Source: Ramicandelaber brevisporus
Taxonomy: Eukaryota > Kickxellomycota > Ramicandelaberales > Ramicandelaberaceae
Length of the DNA stretch: 23,568 nucleotides
Direction of reading: 5' to 3'
Assembly (NCBI GenBank): GCA_025201865.1
Contig: MU602973.1
Coordinates: 5,240-28,807, forward strand
The notes under the pieces were generated by a model. That model had not been told where the DNA came from. It did not search any database and saw nothing but the letters and a program-made list of their open reading frames with translations. A program made the position numbers and the translations under genes. Of this stretch, positions 1 to 9,100 are shown piece after piece; position 1 is the stretch's first letter, and the number at the start of each line of letters is the position of its first letter.

Positions 1-111
1 CTGCTGATTCGGCGATTGGAAGCCGAAGTTGCAGCTCGGAGGAACATGGCACCTTTGTGGGCAGCTCGACTTGGACAGATTAATGACGAATTAACCAAAC
101 GCGATTTGTAA
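1..111 (+). CDS. 3' end of an unidentified protein-coding gene
   Basis: The window opens inside a + strand reading frame (frame 1) that encodes 36 residues before a TAA at 109-111. The visible tail is charged and helical, starting LLIRRLEAEVAARRN and ending INDELTKRDL, which could be the end of a coiled coil. There is too little sequence to name a family. It converges on the SH3BGR-like gene on the opposite strand, with 192 bp between the two stop codons. Confidence 0.6.
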   Translation: MLIRRLEAEVAARRNMAPLWAARLGQINDELTKRDL

Positions 112-303
112 CCTTTGCCTTTCATCCTTTCCTAATTATTTTTTTTCGCTTTACCTTTACTTTACTTTCTTTACTTTACTTTACCTGTTTCTTAATTTAA
201 GTCATGTTCTCTACCATAATCAGAATAAGATGATGATGAAACGGTGGTAACAAGTTGAGTTGATTTAAAGTAAGTATTCTTAAGAGTTAGCATATGTTAA
301 ATG
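112..303. other. convergent intergenic spacer
   Basis: The space between two convergent stop codons is T-rich, with a TTTACTTTACTTT-type repeat around 150-185. It should hold both 3' UTRs. No gene or clear AATAAA signal was seen. Confidence 0.5.
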
Positions 304-1011
304 TTAAAAGTCTAGTGGATCCTGATCAAGACCAAGATACTCAATCAAGTCATCGTGCTCAACATGCACCAAAAAGTCTTCATATCCACAGATAAACTCT
401 CCATCTACAAACACTGCTGGCATTGTCATCTTTCCCAGAGTCTTTCTGCGCAGATATGCTTTGCCTTGTTCATCAACTGCGCAGTCAATAAAGTCAAATG
501 GGATCTCCAGTGAGTTAAGCTGCATCTCAAGATACTTGTAGTTTGACTTATATTTCCGATTACCTGAAACTGATGATCCATATATCCGAACTCGATTCTC
601 TTCAATCTCTTCAATCTCTTCTTCTTCTTCTTCTTCTTCTTCTTCCTCAACTACATACTCGACCTCAACCTCTTCTTCTTCGTATTCATCATCATCGTCA
701 TCACCCTCCTCCTCGTTCTTCTCGCTCTCTTCAGCCGTCTCTACAACTTCAACCTTCGTTTCGACTACTGCCGCGTCCTTCTTCTCTTTATCGTCCTTGC
801 CATCACCATCTTTATCTGTAATCTTTAGCGACTGTTCAACAGCCTTCGCCAGCGCGTCTCCCTCGTCCTCGGTAGTTGGTTTGGATGCAGATTCTTTGAC
901 TGTCTCCGTCTTGGGCAGCTCGGCTTCGATGGCCTTCACGCGATCGCTCCCAGCAACCACCGCATCTGCGACCGTCTCGGTAGTAACTGGAGTATCTAAC
1001 TGCTCAGTCAT
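304..1011 (-). CDS. SH3BGR/glutaredoxin-fold protein with acidic N-terminal half
   Basis: This 235-residue protein has two parts. Residues 1-139 are disordered and strongly acidic, ending in an unbroken Glu run (about 122-132) encoded by CTT/CTC repeats on the + strand. Residues 140-228 form a thioredoxin-like fold: first strand VRIYGSSVSG, a helix, a second strand PFDFIDC, then the cis-proline strand TMPAVFVDGEFICGYEDF (Pro198) and a closing helix DDLIEYLGL. This order matches the SH3BGR-like branch of glutaredoxins. As in that family, the usual CxxC/CxxS redox motif after strand 1 is absent, so a binding rather than a thiol-transfer role is likely. The ATG at 1009-1011 is the first in frame after the divergent promoter shared with DAD2. 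The fold is well supported; the exact role is unknown. Confidence 0.85.
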   Translation of the reverse strand: MTEQLDTPVTTETVADAVVAGSDRVKAIEAELPKTETVKESASKPTTEDEGDALAKAVEQSLKITDKDGDGKDDKEKKDAAVVETKVEVVETAEESEKNEEEGDDDDDEYEEEEVEVEYVVEEEEEEEEEEEIEEIEENRVRIYGSSVSGNRKYKSNYKYLEMQLNSLEIPFDFIDCAVDEQGKAYLRRKTLGKMTMPAVFVDGEFICGYEDFLVHVEHDDLIEYLGLDQDPLDF

Positions 1012-1239
1012 CTTTCAAAAGAAGAAAAAAGGAACTTACACTGGTTTGCAAGCGAACACTGTCCGACTGGCTTGCCGAGAGACTTGCAAAAGGAAAAGAA
1101 ACAAAACACAAACACAAACACAAACACAAACAAACACACATACACACAGTTCACAAATCTGGCAACAGCAACAACAACAGCAGCAGCAGTAACCTAGCGA
1201 TTGAAGGAAGGAAGAGAAGAAAGAGAGAGAGTATCGAAT
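1012..1239. promoter_or_regulatory. divergent promoter between SH3BGR-like gene and DAD2
   Basis: The 228 bp between two divergent starts contain an (ACAAAC)n/(CA)n tract at about 1105-1148, a CAACAG/CAG run at 1162-1189 and a purine-rich GAAGGAAG/GAGAGA stretch just before the DAD2 start. No TATA box was recognised. Shared regulation is possible but not shown by the sequence. Confidence 0.5.
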
Positions 1240-1980
1240 ATGAACAGTAGAATGCAGGCACCTCGGACACGAACAGGATCTCAGCGCGGTCAGCCACACC
1301 AAAGAGTTGAGCATCAGTATTATGAACAGCAGCAGTTTGGATATGGTGGAGGTGCTGCTCAAAGCCAACTTCGTCAACCTACAGCAACGACGACAGCAGC
1401 GGTGTCTTCATCCCGCTACTCTTCCGTTTCAGCTACACCATCAGTTCATGGCTATGCTGAGCCACAGAGTATGCTGCGTCCTCCATCAACTCAGTCTCGC
1501 TTCACTTCATTTGATTCACACTCAAATAACTTTGATAACAACAATCACAACACCTCGTATGGCGGTATGGCTGCAACCACAGCATCATCATCATCTGCTG
1601 CAACGTCATTCATTGCAGCGCATGAACCACCGGTTCTAACCAAGATTCAGCGACAGCTTTTAGAAAAACAAGCAGAATATGAAGAATTGGCGGCTGTTCG
1701 GAGTCTATCTGCGCAAGTAGCTGAACAACTGCAGACGCTAAATGGACAAATGGAGGCCATGGTTGAGCACAACGTAGCAATGAGTAAAGTGCTGGAACAC
1801 TGGTCAAATGTATTTTCAGATAGTGCGGTTCTTGGTCTGCCGGAATCGAATGATGCCAGTAGGGACGATGACAAACAACAGCAGCAACAACAGAAACAGC
1901 AGCAGCAGCAGCAGCAGCAACGAGTTATACTAAGAATTGATGCCACGGTAGATAACAATGCTACCGATAGCTCATCATAA
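1240..1980 (+). CDS. DAD2: DASH/DAM1 complex subunit Dad2
   Basis: This 246-residue protein carries the Dad2 domain at about residues 134-196. The helical stretch LEKQAEYEELAAVRSLSAQV is followed by the second helix with NGQMEAMVEHNVAMSKVLEHW and SNVF. The pattern (Glu-rich first helix, Leu-Ser pair, long amphipathic helix, 'VLxxWxNV' end) is that of fungal Dad2. Dad2 is part of the ring complex that couples kinetochores to spindle microtubules. Typical Dad2 proteins are about 90-130 residues; here about 130 disordered Gln/Ser/Thr/Tyr-rich residues precede the domain and a poly-Gln run (about 213-227) follows it. The ATG at 1240 is chosen because the frame upstream of it is open but starts only at a TTG and is purine-repeat sequence. 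Confidence 0.85.
   Translation: MNSRMQAPRTRTGSQRGQPHQRVEHQYYEQQQFGYGGGAAQSQLRQPTATTTAAVSSSRYSSVSATPSVHGYAEPQSMLRPPSTQSRFTSFDSHSNNFDNNNHNTSYGGMAATTASSSSAATSFIAAHEPPVLTKIQRQLLEKQAEYEELAAVRSLSAQVAEQLQTLNGQMEAMVEHNVAMSKVLEHWSNVFSDSAVLGLPESNDASRDDDKQQQQQQKQQQQQQQQRVILRIDATVDNNATDSSS
1889..1921 (+). repeat. CAG/CAA triplet repeat encoding poly-Gln
   Basis: An uninterrupted run of CAG/CAA codons, mostly pure CAG in the second half, lies in the C-terminal tail of Dad2. It lies outside the conserved domain, so length changes there are probably tolerated. Confidence 0.8.
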
Positions 1981-2078
1981 CTAATTTCCTTTTAATGTGA
2001 TTTGTTCTAATACTCATAGGATTAATTGAAGAAAGATAACAGCGTTTTTTTGAAGACAACATGAGAATCAATAATAAC

Positions 2079-2735
2079 TTAGACGTCGAGAGCGAGATTA
2101 GTAAGTTCAAGTTGTTGGTCATACTTGCGGTCGAGATTATGGGTCACCTTGTGAACAATGTATGCAACGCCTGCAAACACAATCCACATGGCTGCACCAA
2201 TTGTGTGCCAGACAGATGCAACAACCGCAGCACGGCACGGAGCCTGTGGAGAATCGTGCTCAAACGGTGGCATACGACCAGGTGCGCCAGCAGAGCACTC
2301 CTCGCTATACTGCTTCCAGCTCAAGCCCATACCAACCATATGCCAGCAGCCAAAGAAGAGCATGTACAAAATCATTCCACCGCTCGACTGCAAGAAACGC
2401 GGCCATCTGCTCTCGGCGATAAACTTGCTATTTGATGCGACTGGGCGATTCTTGAAGCGATACTCGCTGCGTTTGCCCAAGGCGATGGACGCGAGCATCA
2501 AGACTGTGCTGGCAGCGAACATGATGATGCCTTCGACGACAATATACTTGGCGCGGCCGGTCCATTCGGCACCTGGAATCTTGCTGACGTAGCTGGTGGT
2601 TGCCCAGATGCTCAAGCCAAAGACAACGGCGCTTTCGGCGACGAGATTGGCAGACAATGCAACAAGAGTGCTGTCGATACCGCGCCAGCCGTTCTTGTCG
2701 CTGGTTGGACGAGGGCGGTGCTGTGTAGTAGACAT
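2079..2735 (-). CDS. four-helix MARVEL-like membrane protein
   Basis: This 218-residue integral membrane protein has four predicted helices at about 24-50, 64-86, 114-139 and 168-194, with short hydrophilic ends that would both face the cytosol. The loop between helices 3 and 4 has two cysteines (147 and 167) that could form an exoplasmic disulfide, as in tetraspan/MARVEL-type proteins. Basic residues flank helix 2 (GKRSEYRFKNR), consistent with the positive-inside rule. No enzymatic motif is visible. The ATG at 2733-2735 follows a TG-rich leader. It converges on DAD2 with 98 bp between stops. The membrane topology is well supported; the MARVEL assignment is an inference from helix number and spacing only. 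Confidence 0.7.
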   Translation of the reverse strand: MSTTQHRPRPTSDKNGWRGIDSTLVALSANLVAESAVVFGLSIWATTSYVSKIPGAEWTGRAKYIVVEGIIMFAASTVLMLASIALGKRSEYRFKNRPVASNSKFIAESRWPRFLQSSGGMILYMLFFGCWHMVGMGLSWKQYSEECSAGAPGRMPPFEHDSPQAPCRAAVVASVWHTIGAAMWIVFAGVAYIVHKVTHNLDRKYDQQLELTNLALDV

Positions 2736-3173
2736 TTTGTGTGTACGTGTGTGGTGGTGTGTGTTGTGTGTTTGTGTAAATGTGAGATTATCGCGAATGT
2801 AGATGTAGATGTTGGTGTTGATGTTGATGTAGATTGGTGATGGTTGCTATGGATGATTGTCGATGATGATGATAGTTCAATAGGTTCAGGGGCAGTGAGT
2901 GGTCTTGTGCAACGGCTTTGTTTATGTACGGTTGTTTTTCGAGCAAAGTCTTGGCGTTCCTCGCAGCAAAACCCAGCCCCGCTTTCCCAACGGAACACTT
3001 GAGCCAATAATCTTTGAGGCAACCACGCCAAGTCAGCCTTGGCACTCATGTTGCTGACAATAGGATTACGTCGCTGGGAATCAATTCATACAACAATGAC
3101 AAACGTAGCACGATGTTTCAAATGGAAAGAGTAAATTGGAGCTAGTTTAAAAGTTAGGAGGAGCGACCGTCGT
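2736..3173. other. intergenic region with TG-rich and GATGTT-type repeats
   Basis: This 438 bp spacer should hold the promoter and leader of the membrane-protein gene and the 3' UTR of the small secreted peptide gene. It contains GTGTGTGTTT-type sequence at 2739-2780 and an imperfect (GATGTWGATGTTGGTGTT) array at about 2798-2845. Open frames on the minus strand across it have no recognisable domain and His/Thr/Ser low complexity, so I see no gene here. Confidence 0.5.
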
Positions 3174-3392
3174 TTAACGACGAAGAGTGCCCGAAACTTT
3201 GTTTTCAGCTTGGCAATGAACAACGCAGCTATTGTATGGGTCAGCGCAGCCATCAGTCTTTTGAGTTCTTGTCAGACAGGTGGTGTATGTAGTGCCGCAG
3301 CTGGTCAAACAGTCCGCGAACGTCTTTGGTGTTGGAGCAATAGCGGCGGCGGCGGCGAGAGCAGCAAAACCAAGAACAGCGATAACCTTCAT
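3174..3392 (-). CDS. small secreted six-cysteine peptide
   Basis: A 72-residue precursor. Residues 1 to about 19 are a classic signal peptide (MKVIAVLGFAALAAAAA, likely cut near AIAP/TP). The mature part has six cysteines at 28, 32, 39, 49, 56 and 60, giving C-x3-C-x6-C-x9-C-x6-C-x3-C. This is mirror-symmetric and suits two antiparallel helices clamped by three disulfides (1-6, 2-5, 3-4). It resembles helical-hairpin (C-x3-C ... C-x3-C) peptides in general layout, but I cannot name a family. The frame is open further upstream, but that part is a His-Thr run encoded by the (TG)n repeat, so the start at 3390-3392, directly before the signal sequence, is preferred. Function is unknown; a secreted or wall-associated role is inferred. 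Confidence 0.75.
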   Translation of the reverse strand: MKVIAVLGFAALAAAAAIAPTPKTFADCLTSCGTTYTTCLTRTQKTDGCADPYNSCVVHCQAENKVSGTLRR

Positions 3393-3411
3393 TTCGGAAT
3401 GGTGCGCGTAT

Positions 3412-3417
3412 ATGTGT

Positions 3418-3461
<44 letters not shown>
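3412..3461. repeat. (TG)n dinucleotide repeat
   Basis: A nearly perfect TG run of about 50 bp lies just upstream of the secreted peptide start, on the leader side. Read from the gene strand it is (CA)n. Confidence 0.85.
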
Positions 3462-3462
<1 letters not shown>

Positions 3463-3898
3463 GCTGTGCAATAAAAAGATGGATGGATGAATGAAGTGGA
3501 TACGAACAAGCAGGGATGGAGGGATGGAAGCTATGTAATTTATAGAATTCTGGACCATCATGTGCTGGCACACATTTGTTCTTGTTCTTGTTGTTCTTTA
3601 TCTCTCTCTCCCTCTCTCCCTCTCTCCATCCTAGTTGTGTGTTTGTGTGTTTGTTGTTATTGTTTTTTTGTTGTAAACCTGACTGTTACTTGATTCTTGA
3701 CATCCCAGTCGCCTTGTCAATCAACGCAGTGTGCTCTGCAAGTGGTAGAGTGCAGCATTAGATGTGAGCAGAGTCAGTCGATCAAATGTATTTGTCAGTC
3801 ATCTCCCACTTACATTGATCTTCACACTGACACCGATCACATCTAAGACTTGGTTATCAATGAGATATTATAAGAAAAAAACTTGTCTATTTAACTCT

Positions 3899-3904
3899 TT
3901 TATT
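3899..3904 (-). terminator. candidate poly(A) signal for MPP-alpha
   Basis: AATAAA is read on the minus strand about 22 bases past the MPP-alpha stop codon, a usual distance for cleavage and polyadenylation. The match is exact, but the motif is common in A/T-rich DNA. Confidence 0.4.
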
Positions 3905-3925
3905 TAAAACGTAAATACACTTTGT

Positions 3926-5659
3926 TTACAGGATTGATTCTGCTGCATTTTCCCACGATGCTGCGTTTCCATAGCCCACAATCGTTGGTTTACTCTTCAG
4001 CAGCTTACTGGCCACTCTCTCAACATCAGCAGCTGATACATTCTGGATTCTCTCGCTCATTTCCATTGGGCCAACGCGCTCTCCTCTCAGCTGAACTTGG
4101 CGACCCAAGTCTTCGAGCATAACCATCCGGCTCTCGAGATTCATTAGCACTGAGGAACGCAGCTGGTTCTTTGCACGGCTGACTGCGCGCGGAGTCAGAG
4201 AAGTGCCGAAGCTGTTGGGACCGAACTGAGTCGATCGCCAGTGATAGGCTTGAGCGACAGTTGTCATAAACTTGCTGCCTGCGTAGTCATCAATGTCGGT
4301 CTCGGTCCTTGAGGTTGATGTGGAGATGCCGGCAAGCGCTTTGCGAAGACTCTTGTTCAAACTAGTGTTGAGACCGCCCGACAATGCAGAGAGTCCACTC
4401 TTTTTACCACGACCATTACTGCTCAGCCCATTGTTTAGCAGGGCAGCATTGGCGGCATTGGAGTTGGCAGCAGCCAGAGCAGCCTTTTGGACATCGCCTA
4501 CAGCCAATGCACCAAGTTCGGCCAAAATAGTGTGGAATGCACTTGCTTCAGTGCCAGGCTTGCACGACGTTGAAATACCAAACAGACCAGTATCATTATA
4601 CACATAGTTGAACGCTTGGCATGATTCAATCCAGTAAAAGTTGTTCAGAACAGACGTGTACAACCGAGAGTACATTCCTTTACCAGGTCCACCGGCTGAG
4701 AATGAGCCGCCGCCTCCGAGCAGCATCTGCAGAGTGGCCAGTGGGTAAATTTCATCGCTATTGATGCCAACGCCTTCAAAGCCAATGTGCATGTGTGAAA
4801 ATGGAACTTCTTCATTTGGGATAAACACACTTCCACCAGTGTATTCAGCCTTGCGGGATGACAGTTCTGAGCGAGACACTGATTCAGTCGCTTTACCTGG
4901 TTTGTATGACGGCATTTGGGCAAAGTGCTTTTCAACATAACGAACCAACTCCTCATGAGGGAGACCAAGACCAGCAATGACCATTCTATCAGGTGTAAAC
5001 CAAGTGCTCATGTATTCACGAACGGACGCAGGCGTAACAACATTCAGCCGCTCAATTGGACACATCAGTGGATTGCCAACAGTGTTGCCCTTAAACCCTT
5101 CAGCATGCAAATACTCGGGCAGCAGCATCTCTGGCTTCGATTCCAAGTCAGCAACATCCCATGGCACTTGTTCGCGAACCATGTCGAGCTCTGCATCCAA
5201 CAAACGGGGTGATTGAACAGTTTCTGCAATGACACTCAGTGCGCGTTCAATGTCGTGGGGGAACACAGCAGCCTGATACATGATGGACTCGCGACTTGCA
5301 GAACACATTACAGTGCCGCCCATTGACTCAATCTCGGAAGTCATCTCTTGAGCACTCCGGCCGGCTGTGCTCTTGAAGGCCATACGTTCAATCAGATGAG
5401 CATGTCCAGCTGTGCCTGGTGTTTCGTAGCGAGAGCCTGCATCCACATACAAGCCGACTGCAGCGAAATGACCGCCGGCTGGGATGGAAGCGACACGCAA
5501 GCCGTTGGGAAGAGTGGTGATGTCGGCTGCACCTTCGTCTCTGCTCGAGGTGCTGAGCAGGCGTCGAGACTTCCACGGCGCAAGGGCTGATCTCGCTGGT
5601 ACACTGGCAGCAACTGTCCTTGCAGGAAGTCTCAAAGCAGATCTCGAAAACGACAGCAT
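3926..5659 (-). CDS. MAS2: mitochondrial processing peptidase alpha subunit
   Basis: This 577-residue protein begins with an Arg/Ser/Ala-rich, acid-free mitochondrial presequence (about 1-40). The M16-type N-terminal domain follows: NGLRVASIP, then HAHLIERMAFKST (90-98). Here the catalytic HxxEH of the beta subunit is replaced by HLIER, as expected for the non-catalytic alpha subunit. The glycine-rich loop typical of alpha-MPP is at 314-328 (LLGGGGSFSAGGPGKGMYSR). The C-terminal domain has RAKNQLRSSVLMNLESRM and LEDLGRQVQLRGER. The protein would bind presequences in the matrix with the beta subunit. It is about 80-100 residues longer than usual because of an Ala/Asn/Ser/Gly-rich insert at about 389-490. 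The ATG at 5657-5659 directly starts the presequence. Confidence 0.95.
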   Translation of the reverse strand: MLSFSRSALRLPARTVAASVPARSALAPWKSRRLLSTSSRDEGAADITTLPNGLRVASIPAGGHFAAVGLYVDAGSRYETPGTAGHAHLIERMAFKSTAGRSAQEMTSEIESMGGTVMCSASRESIMYQAAVFPHDIERALSVIAETVQSPRLLDAELDMVREQVPWDVADLESKPEMLLPEYLHAEGFKGNTVGNPLMCPIERLNVVTPASVREYMSTWFTPDRMVIAGLGLPHEELVRYVEKHFAQMPSYKPGKATESVSRSELSSRKAEYTGGSVFIPNEEVPFSHMHIGFEGVGINSDEIYPLATLQMLLGGGGSFSAGGPGKGMYSRLYTSVLNNFYWIESCQAFNYVYNDTGLFGISTSCKPGTEASAFHTILAELGALAVGDVQKAALAAANSNAANAALLNNGLSSNGRGKKSGLSALSGGLNTSLNKSLRKALAGISTSTSRTETDIDDYAGSKFMTTVAQAYHWRSTQFGPNSFGTSLTPRAVSRAKNQLRSSVLMNLESRMVMLEDLGRQVQLRGERVGPMEMSERIQNVSAADVERVASKLLKSKPTIVGYGNAASWENAAESIL

Positions 5660-6122
5660 TTTTTTTTCGCAAATGAAGTGAAGAAGTGAAGCGAGGAAGT
5701 GAAGTGAGGAAGTGAAGCGAGGAAGTGAATGAAAAAGTTAGGCACAAATTCCAAATCAAAAGGTCGTGTGAGGGAAGTTGGGTGGCAAGTTGCTGCATCC
5801 AATACTGTTGCATTGGCCACTGTGTCATCAATCTGATTGAGGAAACAAACTAAAAATGACTATCGGTTGTCATACTGCGCATCCGTATAAGCGTGGTGCT
5901 CTGTCCATTGTACAACAAATCGTATCTTGTAGTAGACGCCGTGTGGTTTTGCCCTGTTTACACTCCGCCTATGTGTGTGTATGTGTGTGTTTGTGTTTTT
6001 TGCTCTTCCTTCTCTCTCGTGGATGGATTCTGATAGCAACAGAGTCAAAACAAACAAAGCAAAGCACACAAACAACTTTAAACTTCTTTTTTTTCCTCAC
6101 CTACTCGTTTGACAGCAATCAA
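5660..6122. promoter_or_regulatory. divergent promoter between MPP-alpha and kinesin-like gene
   Basis: These 463 bp separate the two starts. The MPP side has an array of GAAGTGAAGYGAG units (about 5674-5730); the kinesin side has TG-rich sequence (5970-5998) and a T/C-rich tract before the ATG at 6123. The open frame reaching back to 5856 encodes Val-Cys and Phe runs from these repeats and is taken as untranslated. Confidence 0.5.
5674..5730. repeat. GAAGTGAAGYGAG short tandem repeat
   Basis: At least four imperfect copies of a 13-bp GAAGTGAAGYGAG-like unit lie 15-70 bases upstream of the MPP-alpha start. On the transcribed strand they read as a pyrimidine-rich CTTCACTTCCTC leader. Confidence 0.75.
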
Positions 6123-9100
6123 ATGAACGCGACAGCCTCGGTCAGCTTGGTAGCTGCACCACCGACTAGCAGTAGCAGTGGCAGTAGCAGTAGCAGCGGT
6201 GGCAAACAGCAGCAGCAACAGCAGCAACAGCAACGGAATGTGCCATCGGTGGTGTGTGGTGATTCTGGCTTCTATGTTCAAGTTAACACTCCATCGTCGT
6301 CAGCTGTAGGCAGCTCTTCATCAGACGGTATGGCGACAGCTAGCTCTTCGAAACGGTTCTACTTTGATCGATGCACTCCTCCAGCAAACCAGGCTGCGAC
6401 ATCGACAGCAACAGGCCGTAATCGTAAGCTGGTTATTGCGCCTAGCTCAACCCCGGTTGTTGCATTCGGCAGTGATGATGTTTTAACTTCTTGCAAACAT
6501 GTTGTGAATGGTGGCACTGCGGTGATGATTCACGGTGCGGTGGCTCCTTCAGTTGAACAGCATTCATCATCAGTGGATAGGCAGATTCTGCTGGATCAGA
6601 TTCAAGCCTCTCGAATGGCATCGGTTGAGCGCATCTTGTCAGTTTTGTCAGAACAACTCGCATCTACATCATCGAATCCAAGCAATGCAACACCTCCACG
6701 CACCCGTGATAGTAGCGGCAGTGCTCGCAGCTCACTAAATAATGATGGATCGACTGAATCATCTAATCAAATCTGGTTCCACTGTGCAGCATTTACAGAC
6801 TCTCAGCTGATTGAACTCCGTCATGAGCGCAAACTTGATCCAGTAGCTGACTTGTTGCAAGACTACAATTCACTGTATCGTCAGTGTGGAAGATCGGGAA
6901 CAGAGGGACTAAATAATATTTCCGAGTTGATCAAGATGAGATCCCCCACAATGCCATTTATGCTCTCAATCAGAATTGAATATGAACACGCTCAACAGCA
7001 GAAGGAAGACAAGACAACAAGTATTGCGCAGATGGGTCACTTGCTGTATGTTGATTTGGGTGCACCAGCATGGAGTGAGGCATGTAAATCGCTGGTTCCA
7101 ATTGAGAATACCAATACAAACAGTGGCGGCTCATCTCGCAGTGCGATTACACGCATACTGAATGCACTCACCCACACTGTGATGCTTATGACTGGAAAAG
7201 CCATTCTGGATGATACCGCGCGCTCAATTTATAGTGGAGCTCCTGTTGCACAGTTGCTGCGTCATTATATTGGATCGAACTCGAAGCTTTCCTTGGGATT
7301 GGTTGTTCCAGTTGGAATGCATACAGTGACCAGTGGCGATGATTCGCAGAAGCAAATTACAGCGGATGCAGACACTGTGGCCGCACTAGCGTTTGGAGAG
7401 ACTGTTCGTAAGATTGTGTGCAATCCATTTTCATCAGTATCGCTTGATCGAAGACTTGTTCATAACTTTGAACGCAGTGAATGGTATCGGGATCAATACT
7501 TGAGTACCAAATCTGAAAATGAACAACTAAAATCAGTATTGGAATCATCAAAGTCAAAATATGAACAATTAACGATAAAGTACAATGAAGCAATTAGACA
7601 GAGTACGAGCAATCAGGAGTTGTTAATGGAGAGAATTAAACTGTTAACCGATCAATGTCAGCAGTATAAAGAAGTTGCAGAGATGCTGCAGGTGGATGGT
7701 CAAGAGCAAATTGGTCAAGAAAGATTAAAGCTAATTGAAACTATTGAGGATAAGAGAAAATTACAAGTCACATTGCACGAGAAGGACTTGATTATTAATG
7801 AACGTGAACGTGAGATTAATAAAATGAAGAAACGGCTGGAGGAAATGAATTCAATGTTTAGTGAAATTGAAGATCAGAATCAGCAGTATCAATCTTTATG
7901 CAATGAAAAGGATAATGAAATAGATCAATTAAATAAACAATGCGATGAAGGCGAAGCTTATGTTGCTGGATTGCATTCAAAGTTAGAATTGGCCAGTAAG
8001 AAAATTGCATCAACAGAGAATCATTTGAATGCTGCTAGAAATGATGTTGAAAACTACACTCAACAACTGGATAATGTGAGTAGCCAGCTAAATGAAATAC
8101 GCACACAGTCTGCAATATCAACATCTGAAGTGAAGCGACTAACATCCGAGCTTAATGAATTGCGCCAAAGTTCAGGAAAAGAAGTGTCGCAATTGGTTGA
8201 GCGCAACGCACAATTAACGGTGCTGGCGGATTCTAAAACAAAGGAAGTCAGAAAATTGGAGGAATCAATCAAACAGATTAGAGCCAGTGAACATGACAGA
8301 GTGATTCAGGCAATTGCAGATGTTAAAAATGAATTCACATCATCTCAGCAGAAGTTGGCTTCATCCACTGCATCAACCACAGCTGAGTTTGAATCACTGC
8401 GTAATTCATCTGAAAATGAAAAGAGCAAATTAATGGCACGTATTGAAAAGTTGAAAGAGAAACTAAAGTTTATGGCTGACACGGCTGATTCACTGAGAGA
8501 CGAAAGAGATCAGTTACTATTGAAACTACAGCAAGCTGAGCATCAGGCTGAACTATCCAAAGTGAGAGCTGAAGTTACATCATCAATGATTGCTACAGTA
8601 GCTGCAAACACCGCCAAGTCACCTCCGGTACTCCCACTAGTTTCACAGTCTGTTTCTGCTGCAGCCAGCTCAGATGCTGAGTTTGACATTATTCCACGAA
8701 AGCGAGCAGCCAAAACAGCCAGAGCAGCAGCAGCAGTACGTAAACGAGTAGAAACCTCAATGATCGACTCTGATGATAGTGTGGGCACTGGCAATGATAG
8801 TGGGGTTGAGACGAATGATGCAGATTCTGACTATCATGAGCCTGAGCCAAAAGCCAGTCGTGGTCGGAAAGTCACAAATGGAGCAGCTAGAGGTACAAAA
8901 TCAAATAATCCAACAACTACAGCAGCGACAAAACGGAAGCGTGGTGCCAATTCAAATGAGACTGCAGAGACCGAGACTAATATTCTGCCACCTCCAGCAG
9001 CCCCAGTTGCACAAACAAATCCTGTCAACAATCGACGAAAGCAGCCAGCGGCCGTTACTGTTCCTCCTCATCCACCGCCATCATCTGCTGCGGCCACTGC

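Larger units (their letters stand above)
3393..3925. other. intergenic region: leader of peptide gene and 3' region of MPP-alpha
   Basis: This 533 bp spacer holds a long (TG)n tract at about 3412-3461, GGATGGATG-type repeats at 3478-3530 and CTCTCTCCC repeats at 3600-3630. These are the 5' side of the secreted peptide gene on the minus strand. The remainder is A/T-rich and unstructured. No further gene was seen. Confidence 0.5.

Noticed and set aside
2061-2592. Plus-strand open frames antisense to the membrane protein
   Set aside because: They are shadows of a gene with clear transmembrane periodicity on the other strand.
2612-3049. Open frame of 145 residues on the minus strand
   Set aside because: It overlaps the start of the membrane protein gene and codes for His/Thr/Ser repeats from GATGTT and TG tracts, with no recognisable domain.
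3412-3461. Possible CRISPR-like or regulatory array
   Set aside because: It is a plain dinucleotide repeat without spacers.
5856-6122. In-frame N-terminal extension of the kinesin-like protein
   Set aside because: It encodes Val-Cys and Phe runs from TG and T tracts, and a good ATG directly starts the Ser/Gln-rich protein at 6123.
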